From the NCBI RefSeq assembly GCF_017876625.1, contig NZ_JAGIOH010000001.1:6841501-6905500 (forward strand): DNA of 64,000 nt, given 5' to 3'. The notes under the pieces were generated by a model, which saw nothing but the letters and a program-made list of their open reading frames with translations, was not told the origin of the DNA and did no database searches. This document shows, piece after piece, positions 1-8,375 of this stretch (its first letter is position 1; the number at the start of each line of letters is the position of its first letter). The stretch comes from Streptomyces syringium (GTDB lineage: Bacteria; Actinomycetota; Actinomycetes; Streptomycetales; Streptomycetaceae). A program made the position numbers and the translations under genes.

Positions 1-1
1 C

Positions 2-1015
2 CGCCGTGACCGCGTGGTCCTGCACGCCGGAGTGCAGATCAACGGCGCCCCCCACCTGGGGACCAACATCATGCAGACCGCCGCGTTCCAGCTCGCCGCG
101 GCAGCGCAGGAACGTTTCGGCGTCGAGCCGTGCCTGCGGTTCGGCGCCCTCGACAACTCTCCCTGCGAGAGCCGTGTGTGTCCCGAGACGGGCTCGGTCT
201 ACGAACGCTCGTTCCGCCACGCGCTCGGGGAGTTCCGGGTCCGGGAGCTGGTGCGGCTCTACTACGGCGCCCTCTTCGACGAACTGTCCGCCGCCACGGG
301 CGTGCCGTACGAAGTCGAGACCTATACGCGCCAGCAGTCACAGGCCGCGTTCCGCGAGGAGTTCCTGGCCTCGCTGGGCCTCATGGACACCCTGCGGTGG
401 ATACTCGCACCCTCCACCGGCATGGTGCCGGTGAGCTTTCCCTGCCCACGCTGCGGCTGGTCGCAGAAGCACGGCGAGGACACCGAACTGCTGTCGGCCG
501 ACGCCGGCGAGGCCCGGTTCGCGGCGGTCTGCCTCGACCACGGGAAGTACCAGGTGGACGTCACCCCCGACACGGACACCTACATAGGCCTGACGACCCT
601 GCACCGCAATCTGGTCAAGGAGCGCGTCGCGGCCCGCGATCCCCACGCCCTCCCGGTGATCGTCAAAGGCGCGGACTGGGCGTCGGGCTGCCGGCTCCTG
701 GACGAGGCGTTCCTGTGCTACCCCGGCGCCGTCCCGCCGGCACGCCTCTTCACGCCGGTGGTGCTCTCCGACTCCGGGGCGAAGCTGTCCAAGACGCTCC
801 TGCGTGAGGGCACGGCCGATCTGTCGGCGGAGACCGAGCCGTGGATGCTCGACGCCACGGCCTGGAGGGGAACGATGGCGGAGTACGCGCACACCCTCCT
901 CGGGCTCGGTGCCCTCATGCTCGCCGAGCCCCGGCACTTCGAACGCGGTTACACCACGCGGGAGGTGGCCCGGCTCATCGCCCCGGGCTTCGGCCCTGCC
1001 GCGGGATCGGCGTGA
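2..1015 (+). CDS. class I aminoacyl-tRNA synthetase-like protein (lysyl type), 5' end outside the window
   Basis: The reading frame is open to the left edge, so the true start is probably upstream; the first in-window start codon is GTG at 14. The visible 330 or so residues look like a class I synthetase core. GAPHLGT near residue 12 sits where the HIGH motif belongs, at the end of the first beta strand. AKLSKTL near residue 257 matches a KMSKS loop. A CPRCG pair near residue 144 could bind zinc. This layout is most like class I lysyl-tRNA synthetases, but the visible protein is short for one and the anticodon-binding part seems reduced or absent. It could be a stand-alone synthetase paralogue that activates an amino acid for something other than translation. 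The last 41 bases overlap, tail to tail, the dioxygenase gene on the other strand. Family moderately sure, substrate not. Confidence 0.5.
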   Translation, partial: RRDRVVLHAGVQINGAPHLGTNIMQTAAFQLAAAAQERFGVEPCLRFGALDNSPCESRVCPETGSVYERSFRHALGEFRVRELVRLYYGALFDELSAATGVPYEVETYTRQQSQAAFREEFLASLGLMDTLRWILAPSTGMVPVSFPCPRCGWSQKHGEDTELLSADAGEARFAAVCLDHGKYQVDVTPDTDTYIGLTTLHRNLVKERVAARDPHALPVIVKGADWASGCRLLDEAFLCYPGAVPPARLFTPVVLSDSGAKLSKTLLREGTADLSAETEPWMLDATAWRGTMAEYAHTLLGLGALMLAEPRHFERGYTTREVARLIAPGFGPAAGSA

Positions 1016-1964
1016 CCTCGCGGTTGGCCAGATACCCCGGACGCGGCCTGGGCGCCGCGTAGGGGATGCCGAGGGGATTCTCGACGCTGTTGTAGACCAC
1101 GAAGAGATTGGTGCGCGGGAAGGGCGAGGTGTTGCCGCTGGAGGCGTGCAGACAGTTGCAGTCGAACATGACGGCCGAGCCCGGGGCGCCGGTGAACTGC
1201 CGGATGCCGTGCCGCTCGGCCAGTGCCGTCACCCCGGCCCGGTCCGCGGACCCGGCCGGCAGGTTCTTCCCCAGGAGCGAGAGCTTGTGGTAGTCGTCGG
1301 GCGTCTCGCCGACGGACGGCACGAAGGTCCGGTGCGATCCGGGGATGATCATCAGCGGTCCGTTGTACGGCATGTTCTCGGTGAGGGCGATCGACATGCT
1401 GAGGGCCCGGGGCGCGGGCATCCCGTCCTCCGAGTGCCAGGTCTCGAAGTCGGAGTGCCAGCCGAACCGTGAACCGTCGAAGGCCGCCTTGTAGTTCACC
1501 CGGCTCTGGTGGAGGTAGACCTCGGAGCCGAGGATCTGCCGGGCGATGCCCGCCAGGGCGTCCGAGTGGACGACGGCGGCGAACACCTCGGACAGCGCGT
1601 GGACCTCGAAGACCGAGCGGATCTCCTCCGAGTCGGGCTCCAGCACCACCCGCTCGGTGCCGCGCAGCGCTCTGTCGCTTCCTATGCGACGTATCTCCTC
1701 GGCGCACGCGGCCACTTGATCGGGCGTCAGCAGGGCCTCGAAGGCGAGGAAGCCGTCCCGGTCGTACGCGGCCAGCTCGTCCGCCCGCAACGGACCGGCC
1801 CCACCCGGTGCGCCGCCCCAGACGACGGGGTGGCTCCGGGGGACGGGCACCGACTCGGTCACATAACGCGTGGGATACGGGTCGGGCACCGAACCGGAAG
1901 GACCAGGAGGACGAGGAGGGCCAGAAGGACCGGCAGAGCCGGTCGAGGGTACGGATGAGGACAT
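975..1964 (-). CDS. ectD: ectoine hydroxylase-type Fe(II)/2-oxoglutarate dioxygenase (PhyH family)
   Basis: About 329 residues. The hallmark stretch runs FGWHSDFETWHSEDGMP, followed by PRALS, and supplies the HxD pair of the iron-binding facial triad. A later His (NCLHASSGN) is the probable third ligand. The spacing and the DFETWH core are characteristic of EctD, which hydroxylates ectoine to 5-hydroxyectoine with O2 and 2-oxoglutarate. EctD proteins are usually near 300 residues; the extra length is a Ser/Pro/Gly-rich N-terminal tail. Start ATG at 1964 follows an AAGGAG site at about 1972-1979. No ectABC genes are visible, so this is an orphan ectD here. It lies 122 bp downstream of, and on the same strand as, an amino-acid-type ABC importer, so its substrate may be imported rather than made. 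Confidence 0.82.
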   Translation of the reverse strand: MSSSVPSTGSAGPSGPPRPPGPSGSVPDPYPTRYVTESVPVPRSHPVVWGGAPGGAGPLRADELAAYDRDGFLAFEALLTPDQVAACAEEIRRIGSDRALRGTERVVLEPDSEEIRSVFEVHALSEVFAAVVHSDALAGIARQILGSEVYLHQSRVNYKAAFDGSRFGWHSDFETWHSEDGMPAPRALSMSIALTENMPYNGPLMIIPGSHRTFVPSVGETPDDYHKLSLLGKNLPAGSADRAGVTALAERHGIRQFTGAPGSAVMFDCNCLHASSGNTSPFPRTNLFVVYNSVENPLGIPYAAPRPRPGYLANREVTPIPRQGRSPGR

Positions 1965-2086
1965 CGCCGAATCTCCTTGGGCCTCGGGGATACCGGGACG
2001 GACCCTTGCCACAGCCTCGGGTCGAATTCCGCTGGATGGCTGCCCGGGGCCGGGAAACCGAAACCTCGCCCCTGTTCCGGCGCGCT

Positions 2087-3031
2087 TTACCCGGCGGGTT
2101 TTCGGACATGGTCCGCGGGGGACCGGAAACGGAGCCCGGGCCGGCGCTGCTGGCGGCCCCGGTGGGCGAGCCACTTGGCGAATGTGCTGAGCGCCAGGCA
2201 CATGCCGATGTATATCGGCCCGACCACGAGCAGGACGGGTATGTAGGGATAGCCCGCGGGGGTCGCCGTGTTCTGTGCCAGGAGTTTCCCCGCGTAGAGG
2301 AGTTCCTCGTACGTGATGATGAATCCCAGCGAGGTGTCCTTCAGCGTCACCACGATCTGGCCGACGATGCTGGGCAGCATGGCCCGTACCGCCTGCGGCA
2401 GCACGACCGTCGTGGTGACTTGCGTCTTGCGCATGCCCAGGGCGTACGCCGCCTCGGTCTGCCCGCGGGGCACCGCGCGGGCCCCGGCACGCAGGATCTC
2501 CGCCTGCACCGAGCCGTTGTACAGGGCGATCCCGATGACCAGCGCCCAGAGCGTGGGGCTCGCGAAGTTGTCCGCGAGCCAGACACCGGTCTGTCCCAGG
2601 TGTTCCCGCAGGAAGCGTGCGACGGCCGCGACCCATGAACGCAGCCAGCCCATGTTGTACAGCGCGAAGATCATGATGAGCAGCGGCATCGCGCGGAAGA
2701 ACTCCACCAGCGCGGTGGCCGGCCAGCGCAGCACACGGTGCCGGGACAGCCGGCCCGTGGCCAGCACCACACCGAACAGCAGGGAGAACACCACCGCCAG
2801 TGCGAACGCCTTGAGGGTGTCCAGGGCCCCGATCAGGATCCGCCGCTGTACGCCCTGGTAGGTGAACGCCTCCCACATGGCCCAGGTGAACTGGCCCGCG
2901 CCGTGCAGCCGCGCGATCACATAGCCGGCCACGGCGGCGATGCCCACGACCGCCAGCACGCTGCATATCCGGTTGCGACGGCGGCCGCGCGGCCCCGGAG
3001 CCTCGAAGAGGATCGACTCACCGGAGGTCAC
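2087..3031 (-). CDS. gluD: glutamate-type ABC transporter permease (GluD-like)
   Basis: Inner-membrane permease of the polar amino acid family, about 314 residues. A hydrophobic segment near residues 20-42 is followed by a typical HisM/GluD core. The conserved cytoplasmic loop EAAYALGMRKTQVTTTVVLP, which docks on the ATPase, is at about residue 200. The GTG start at 3031 overlaps the stop of gluC in a GTGA, so the two permeases are translationally coupled. The C-terminus is long and Arg-rich. The operon order gluB-gluC-gluD is that of the glutamate importer of corynebacteria and streptomycetes, but no gluA ATPase gene is present. Substrate glutamate is inferred from family resemblance; another small zwitterion such as ectoine cannot be excluded given the ectD gene downstream. 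Confidence 0.85.
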   Translation of the reverse strand: MTSGESILFEAPGPRGRRRNRICSVLAVVGIAAVAGYVIARLHGAGQFTWAMWEAFTYQGVQRRILIGALDTLKAFALAVVFSLLFGVVLATGRLSRHRVLRWPATALVEFFRAMPLLIMIFALYNMGWLRSWVAAVARFLREHLGQTGVWLADNFASPTLWALVIGIALYNGSVQAEILRAGARAVPRGQTEAAYALGMRKTQVTTTVVLPQAVRAMLPSIVGQIVVTLKDTSLGFIITYEELLYAGKLLAQNTATPAGYPYIPVLLVVGPIYIGMCLALSTFAKWLAHRGRQQRRPGLRFRSPADHVRKPAG

Positions 3032-3675
3032 CGGACCACCGCCAGCCGGTGTTCGAGCAGCCGGAAGACCCCGCTGATCATCATGATCAGTGCGAGATAG
3101 GCGAGGGCGACCCACAGGAAGACGGTGAGGATGGCGTAGCCCTCCTCGGCGAGGGTCTTCTCCACGCTGAACAGCTCGTACACGCTGAAGCCGCCCGCCA
3201 GTGCCGAGTTCTTGGTCAGGGTGATCAGCAGGCTGCCGACCGGCGGGACCACGGCCCGCCCGGCCTGGGGCAGCACGATCAGCAGGGTGGTCTGGGCGAA
3301 GGACATGCCGAGACTGCGGGCCGCCTCCGCCTGTCCCACGTCGACGGTGTTGATGCCCGATCTGAGGGCCTCGCAGACGAACGCGGCGGTGTAGCCGCCC
3401 AGGGTCAGCACGGCGAGCGTGAAGTAGCTGAGCCCGGACAGGCCGAGCATCGGCAGACCGAGGGTGACGCCGAAGAACAGCAGGGTGAGCGGGGTGTTGC
3501 ACAGCACGGTCACCCCGGCGGCGCCGATGGCGCGCAGCGGTGGGAGGGGACAGACCCGGAAGACGGTCAGCACGGTGCCCAGGACCAGGGCGAGCAGGGT
3601 GCTCAGGCCGGTGAGCGCCACGGTGCCGACGAACCCCCTGCGGAAGAGGTCGAGGTTGTCCAGCAGTACGTGCAC
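3028..3675 (-). CDS. gluC: glutamate-type ABC transporter permease (GluC-like)
   Basis: Permease of 215 residues with four or five membrane spans and the docking loop EAARSLGMSFAQTTLLIVLP near residue 116. It is the first of a permease pair, likely forming a GluC-GluD heterodimer in the membrane. Start is GTG at 3675, preceded at good spacing by GGAGG (GGAGGCGAAC). It begins 52 bp after the end of the binding-protein gene and its stop overlaps the gluD start by four bases. Length and topology are normal for the family. Confidence 0.87.
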   Translation of the reverse strand: MHVLLDNLDLFRRGFVGTVALTGLSTLLALVLGTVLTVFRVCPLPPLRAIGAAGVTVLCNTPLTLLFFGVTLGLPMLGLSGLSYFTLAVLTLGGYTAAFVCEALRSGINTVDVGQAEAARSLGMSFAQTTLLIVLPQAGRAVVPPVGSLLITLTKNSALAGGFSVYELFSVEKTLAEEGYAILTVFLWVALAYLALIMMISGVFRLLEHRLAVVR

Positions 3676-3726
3676 GTTCGCCTCCGTGGCCTCGTGGGCG
3701 GGCAGCGGGCCGCCTGGTGAGCGTCG

Positions 3727-4668
3727 TCAGTACCGGATCACCTCCGGCGGCTTCGGGGCACGCGCTCCTGAGAGGCCGAGCGTGGCGTCGTAGGCCCGCT
3801 GCCAGTCGCCGTTGTCCCGGTGGCGTTCCAGCGCGTCGTTGACGGCGCCGCGCAGGGCCTTGTCGCCCTTGGCGAGCCCGACGCCGTAGGGCTCCTGCGA
3901 GAAGGGCCGGCCGACGACCCGCAGCCGTCCGCCGTTCTGCGCCGCGTAGCCCTTCAGGATCGTGTCGTCGGCGGTCACGGCGTCGGCCTCGCCGCTGATC
4001 AGGTCCTGGACGCACTGGGCATAGCTGTCGTGCGAGCTGACCTCGGCGCCGTACTCCGGCTTCTCGATGCGCTGGAAGGGCGTGGAGCCGGTGACCGAAC
4101 AGACCCGCTTGCCCTTGAGGTCGCCAGGGCCCTTGATGTCCCGGTTCCCTTGCTTGACCAGCAGGTCCTGTCCCGCGACGTAGTACGGCCCGGCGAAGGA
4201 GACGTGCTTCTTGCGTTCGTCGTTGATGGTGTACGCGGCGACGTAGAAATCGACGTCGCCCTTGGAGATGGCCGTCTCCCGGCCCTGCGGCGGGACGGTC
4301 TTCCAGGAGATCCGGCCGGGCCCGAAGCCCAGGTCCGCGGCGACCATCCGCGCGATCTCGACGTCGAATCCGAAGCGCCGCCCGGTGACGGGGTCCTCGA
4401 ACCCCAGGAAGGGGTGGTCCGATTTCACCCCGATGACGATCCGGCGGGCGGCCTCGGCGCGTGTGAGGGTGGGCGAGCCCTCGACCGTGACGCTCCGGTT
4501 CACCGGATAGGCCGAAGGGGTGATCCCGTTCTCCCCGGCGCCCATCATCGCGGCGACGCTGCCCGGCGGTACGCCGCCCCGGCCGCAGGACACCACGGCG
4601 GCGAGCGTGAGCAGCACGGTGACGGTGGCCAGGGCGGGGGCGCTCCTCGATCTCGTTCCGCTCCTCAA
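3727..4668 (-). CDS. gluB: amino acid-binding lipoprotein of an ABC importer (GluB-like)
   Basis: Extracellular solute-binding protein family 3, 313 residues. The N-terminus has Arg residues, a hydrophobic stretch and a lipobox with Cys28 (VVSC), so the protein should be lipid-anchored outside the membrane. The mature part shows the family pattern: FDVEIARMVAADLG, then GDVDFYVAAYTINDERK, then KRVCSVTGSTP. The start is an unusual TTG at 4668, favoured because GAGGAG lies six bases upstream and the signal sequence begins correctly. First gene of gluBCD, transcribed away from the aldehyde dehydrogenase gene. The sequence looks most like actinobacterial glutamate-binding proteins; ligand not proven. 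Confidence 0.83.
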   Translation of the reverse strand: MRSGTRSRSAPALATVTVLLTLAAVVSCGRGGVPPGSVAAMMGAGENGITPSAYPVNRSVTVEGSPTLTRAEAARRIVIGVKSDHPFLGFEDPVTGRRFGFDVEIARMVAADLGFGPGRISWKTVPPQGRETAISKGDVDFYVAAYTINDERKKHVSFAGPYYVAGQDLLVKQGNRDIKGPGDLKGKRVCSVTGSTPFQRIEKPEYGAEVSSHDSYAQCVQDLISGEADAVTADDTILKGYAAQNGGRLRVVGRPFSQEPYGVGLAKGDKALRGAVNDALERHRDNGDWQRAYDATLGLSGARAPKPPEVIRY

Positions 4669-5060
4669 GGGCTGCTCCTCAGGTACCTGCGCGTGGCCGG
4701 GTGCGAGAGCGGTGCAAGGGACCTGCGCGAGGACCGATCAGTGGCGCGGCAACGGTCGTCGACATGCCGGCGCCGACGTGACAACACGGGGTGGCGCAAC
4801 AAGAGGATGAGCAGGAAAAGCGATGATCAGTGGATCACTCAAGACGAAATAAAGCATACCGGCGGGGCGGTGTTCCGCTACCCCGCAGTGCAGCAGGGGA
4901 CACCGGTTCGGGTGATCGGTCCCGGGCCGGAATTGACGCCCGGCCGGCGTGCCCGGGCACGGACGGGGTAGGGCCCTGTCGTGGTCCCGGGACCGGTACG
5001 CGTTGCGCGGCCGGGCGGGGCACCGCAAGGTCGAGGCATCGAGCATGAGGAAGGACATCC
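4669..5060. promoter_or_regulatory. divergent intergenic region between gluB and the aldehyde dehydrogenase
   Basis: 392 bases without a convincing gene. It must carry the promoters of the gluBCD operon (leftward) and the dehydrogenase (rightward). An AT-rich patch at about 4808-4862, with the run gacgaaataaagcatacc, stands out from the GC-rich surroundings and is the most promoter-like part. A 54-codon reading frame starting at 4807 crosses the region but has weak codon bias and no clear family, so I do not call it. Confidence 0.5.
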
Positions 5061-6476
5061 ATGCCCATCGCAACGGTGAACCCCGCCAACGGCGAGACGC
5101 TCAAGACGTTCGACCCGCTGGGGGCCGAGGAGATCGAGCGACGGCTGGCCACCGCGGCCGCGACGTTCCGCACCTACCGCACGACGGACTTCGCCGAACG
5201 GGCGCGGCTGCTGAACCACGCGGCGGACCTCCTGGAGGGCGACCAGGACGACATCGCCCGCACCATGACCACCGAGATGGGCAAGCCGCTCGCCGCCGCC
5301 CGCGCGGAGGCCGCCAAGTGCGCGAAGGCCATGCGCTGGTACGCCGGAAACGCCGAGGAACTGCTGGCCGACGAGCACCCCGCCGACGCCGAGGTGAAGG
5401 ACTCCGGCGCCTCCCACGCCCGCGTCCACTACCGGCCGCTGGGCGTGATCCTCGCCGTCATGCCGTGGAACTTCCCGCTGTGGCAGGTCGTGCGCTTCGC
5501 CGCCCCTGCCCTGATGGCGGGCAACGTGGGCCTGCTCAAACACGCCTCCAACGTGCCGCAGACCGCGCTCTACCTGGAGGACCTCTTCCGCCGCGCCGGA
5601 TACCCCGAGGGCTGCTTCCAGACGCTGCTCGTGGGGTCCGGTGCCGTCGAAGGCATCCTGCGCGACCCCAGGGTCGCCGCCGCGACGCTCACCGGCAGCG
5701 AGCCGGCGGGCCGCTCGGTCGCGGCGATCGCCGGCGACGAGATCAAGAGGACCGTGCTCGAACTGGGCGGCAGCGACCCGTTCGTGGTGATGCCCTCGGC
5801 CGACGTGGACCGGGCCGCCCGCACCGCCGTCACGGCCCGCGTGCAGAACAACGGCCAGTCGTGCATCGCCGCCAAGCGCTTCATCGTTCACACGGACGTC
5901 TACGACGCGTTCGCCGCGCGCTTCGCCGCCCGCATGGCGGAACTGACCATCGGCGACCCGATGGCCGACTCCACCGACGTCGGCCCGCTCGCCAGCGAAC
6001 AAGGGCGCGCCGACCTGGAGGAACTGGTCGACGACGCCCTGCGCCGGGGCGCCACCGCGCTGTGCGGCGGAGCCAGGCCGAAGTCCCCCGGGCCGCTGGC
6101 GAACGGCTGGTTCTACGAGCCGACGATCCTCGCCGACATCACCCCCGAGATGCGCATCCACCGGGAGGAGACCTTCGGTCCGGTGGCCACGCTGTACCGG
6201 GTGCGGGACCTGGACGAGGCGGTGCACCTCGCCAACGACACCCCGTTCGGACTGAGTTCGAACGTGTGGACCCGTGACGAGGAGGAACAGCGCCGCTTCG
6301 TCCGCGACATGGAGGCCGGTGGCGTCTTCTTCAACGGCATGACGGCCTCCCACCCGGCGCTCCCCTTCGGCGGAGTGAAGCGCTCCGGCTATGGCCGGGA
6401 GCTGTCGGGGCACGGCATCCGCGAATTCTGCAACGTCACGACGGTGTGGCACGGCAAGGAGCCGGAGGCGGGATAG
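5061..6476 (+). CDS. gabD: NAD(P)-dependent aldehyde dehydrogenase, succinate-semialdehyde type
   Basis: Aldehyde dehydrogenase superfamily, 471 residues, full length. The catalytic Cys is in NNGQSCIAAKRF near residue 270, and the general-base Glu is in the LELGGSDPF motif near residue 236. The MPWNFPLWQ motif near residue 135 is also typical. NNGQSCIAAKRF and the short N-terminus resemble succinate-semialdehyde dehydrogenases (last step of GABA breakdown) more than betaine-aldehyde enzymes. Start ATG at 5061 follows AGGAAGG. It is divergent from gluBCD. Semialdehyde dehydrogenases also act in ectoine breakdown, which would fit the ectD gene nearby, but no ectoine hydrolase genes are visible. 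Family certain, substrate inferred. Confidence 0.85.
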   Translation: MPIATVNPANGETLKTFDPLGAEEIERRLATAAATFRTYRTTDFAERARLLNHAADLLEGDQDDIARTMTTEMGKPLAAARAEAAKCAKAMRWYAGNAEELLADEHPADAEVKDSGASHARVHYRPLGVILAVMPWNFPLWQVVRFAAPALMAGNVGLLKHASNVPQTALYLEDLFRRAGYPEGCFQTLLVGSGAVEGILRDPRVAAATLTGSEPAGRSVAAIAGDEIKRTVLELGGSDPFVVMPSADVDRAARTAVTARVQNNGQSCIAAKRFIVHTDVYDAFAARFAARMAELTIGDPMADSTDVGPLASEQGRADLEELVDDALRRGATALCGGARPKSPGPLANGWFYEPTILADITPEMRIHREETFGPVATLYRVRDLDEAVHLANDTPFGLSSNVWTRDEEEQRRFVRDMEAGGVFFNGMTASHPALPFGGVKRSGYGRELSGHGIREFCNVTTVWHGKEPEAG

Positions 6477-6567
6477 CGGCAGGTCCGGGTGACCTCCCTT
6501 TTCGCTCCCCTTCGTGGTGACCGCGTAGGGTACGTGCGCCATGCGCCACCGGGAAGGACACCGCACC

Positions 6568-8301
6568 ATGCCGCGCTCCACCGACCGCCGTCCGCCGGCG
6601 CCGCGCCGGACCCGGGACGGGTTCGCCGACGCCCTGTGGGCGCTGGACGGCGCGTCGTACGGCCGCTACAAGTCCCTCGTCGGCCGCTGGGCCATGGACG
6701 GGTTCGATCTGGAGATCGTCCGTGGCCAGGCCGACCCGTACGCGCCTCCCGCGCGCGTTGCCCTGCACGTCCCCGCGGCCGTCGCCGGGTTCCCCGCCGA
6801 CCTGTGGCGCACGCCCGTACGCCGCCGGGCCCTCGCGAGCTTTCTCGCCCGGCGGGCGGCCGAGGAGACCGGGGAGGGCACCCGGGTGGACGCGGGCGGC
6901 CAGGAGATCCTCGACCGCGGCTCCTGCCAGGTGGTACCGCCCGGTCCGACGGCACTGGAAGGCGAACCCGGATCCGTCGTCCTCCGGCTGAACGTCCCGC
7001 TCCCCGGCCGCGGCCGCCGGATCGACGCGCGCGCCGCCGAGCACGTCCTGTGCCGGCGGCTGCCCCGGCTGGTCGACCGGGCCCTGCGCTACCCGGCGGT
7101 CGACGCCGAGGCGCTCACCCGCTTCGCCGACACGGCCGAGGACTCACACGCGCTCCGCGAGGCACTGCCCGGGCTCGGGCTCGTCGCGTTCGTCGCCGAC
7201 GGCGCGGTCCTGCCCCGGCGCAGCGGCGTGGACGACCGCCCGCTGACCGGCCCGGCGGCGGTCCCGTTCCGCTCCCCGGAGGAGCTGCGGGTCACCGTCG
7301 ACCTTCCGCACGCGGGCCGGGTGACCGGCATGGGCGTGCCCGAGGGCGTCACGCTGATCGTCGGGGGCGGCTTCCACGGCAAGTCGACGCTGCTGCGCGC
7401 GCTGGAGACCGGCATCTGGGACGACGTCCCGGGCGACGGCCGGGAACGGGTGGTCTCCCGCTCCGACACCGTCAAGATCCGCGCCGAGGACGGCCGCCGG
7501 ATCGAGGGCGTGGACCTCCACGCCTTCGTCGACCACCTGCCGAGCGGGGACGACACGGCGGACTTCCGCACCGACAACGCCTCCGGTTCCACCTCCCAGG
7601 CCGCGGCGATCGTCGAGTCCGTCGAGGCCGGTGCCAAGGTGCTGCTCATCGACGAGGACACCGCCGCCACCAACCTGATGATCCGTGACGCGCGCATGCA
7701 GGCCCTGGTCGCCAAGGACCGCGAGCCCCTCACCCCGTTCGTCGACCTGGTCCGCTCCCTCCACCGGGACCAGGGGGTCTCGACGGTGCTCGTGATGGGC
7801 GGCTCCGGCGACTACATGGAGGTGGCGGACCGGGTGGTCATGATGGACGCCTACCGGCCGTCCGACGTCACGGCCCGCGCGAAGGAACTCGCCGCGGTAC
7901 CCACCGGGCGCCGGGCGGAGGCCGACACCTGCCCCGGCACCGTCCACCGCCGCCCCGACCCCGCCTCCGTCGACAGCTCCGCGCGCGGCCGGCCCCGGAT
8001 CCAGGCCCGGGGGAGGGACGGGCTGGTCTTCGGGGAGGAGACCGTGGACCTGCGCGCGGTGGCGCACCTGGCCGACGCGTCCCAGGTGGCCGGCGTGGGA
8101 CTGGCCCTGGAGGCCATGGTCCGCCGGGGGCACCTCGGCGGCGGACGCACCCTCGCCGAGGCACTCGACCTGCTCGACCGCGACCTCGCGGACGGAGCCG
8201 AGTGCCTCCTGGCCGTACGGGACGAGGACTTCGCGCTGCCGCGCCGCTTCGAGGTCGCGGCGGCGCTGAACCGGCTGCGCACGCTGTCGGTGACCCACTG
8301 A
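6568..8301 (+). CDS. predicted ATPase of the ABC class, soluble, role unknown
   Basis: About 577 residues, no membrane spans. The C-terminal half carries an ABC-type nucleotide-binding core: Walker A GGGFHGKSTLL near residue 265, a signature-like ASGSTSQAA near residue 340, and Walker B VLLIDED near residue 360. The N-terminal 230 residues form the extra domain typical of the family annotated as 'predicted ATPase of the ABC class' (PF09818), which has no permease partner; RNA-related roles have been proposed for eukaryotic relatives. The ATG at 6568 is preferred over an in-frame ATG at 6541 because GGGAAGGA lies just upstream of the former. The gene ends inside an octanucleotide repeat that supplies its stop codon. 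It converges on dhaK. Confidence 0.8.
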   Translation: MPRSTDRRPPAPRRTRDGFADALWALDGASYGRYKSLVGRWAMDGFDLEIVRGQADPYAPPARVALHVPAAVAGFPADLWRTPVRRRALASFLARRAAEETGEGTRVDAGGQEILDRGSCQVVPPGPTALEGEPGSVVLRLNVPLPGRGRRIDARAAEHVLCRRLPRLVDRALRYPAVDAEALTRFADTAEDSHALREALPGLGLVAFVADGAVLPRRSGVDDRPLTGPAAVPFRSPEELRVTVDLPHAGRVTGMGVPEGVTLIVGGGFHGKSTLLRALETGIWDDVPGDGRERVVSRSDTVKIRAEDGRRIEGVDLHAFVDHLPSGDDTADFRTDNASGSTSQAAAIVESVEAGAKVLLIDEDTAATNLMIRDARMQALVAKDREPLTPFVDLVRSLHRDQGVSTVLVMGGSGDYMEVADRVVMMDAYRPSDVTARAKELAAVPTGRRAEADTCPGTVHRRPDPASVDSSARGRPRIQARGRDGLVFGEETVDLRAVAHLADASQVAGVGLALEAMVRRGHLGGGRTLAEALDLLDRDLADGAECLLAVRDEDFALPRRFEVAAALNRLRTLSVTH

Positions 8302-8343
8302 CCCACTGACCCACTGACCCACTGACCCACTGACCCACTGACC
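8291..8343. repeat. tandem octamer repeat (tgacccac, about 6.6 copies)
   Basis: Perfect head-to-tail copies of tgacccac from 8291 to 8343. Each unit holds a TGA, and because eight is not a multiple of three, successive copies place TGA in all three plus-strand frames. The repeat begins in the last codons of the ATPase gene (ending Val-Thr-His-stop) and continues into the short gap before the convergent dhaK gene. Array length could vary between strains without harming the upstream protein. Confidence 0.95.
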
Positions 8344-8375
8344 GACGTGCTCCGGGCGGGTCTTCGGCCGGTCGG

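Noticed and set aside
4807..4971. 54-codon plus-strand frame in the gluB/dehydrogenase gap
   Set aside because: Poor streptomycete codon bias, AAGAGG directly against the start, no family; more likely promoter DNA.
8291..8343. Repeat array as a CRISPR
   Set aside because: Units are contiguous 8-mers without spacers and no cas genes are nearby.
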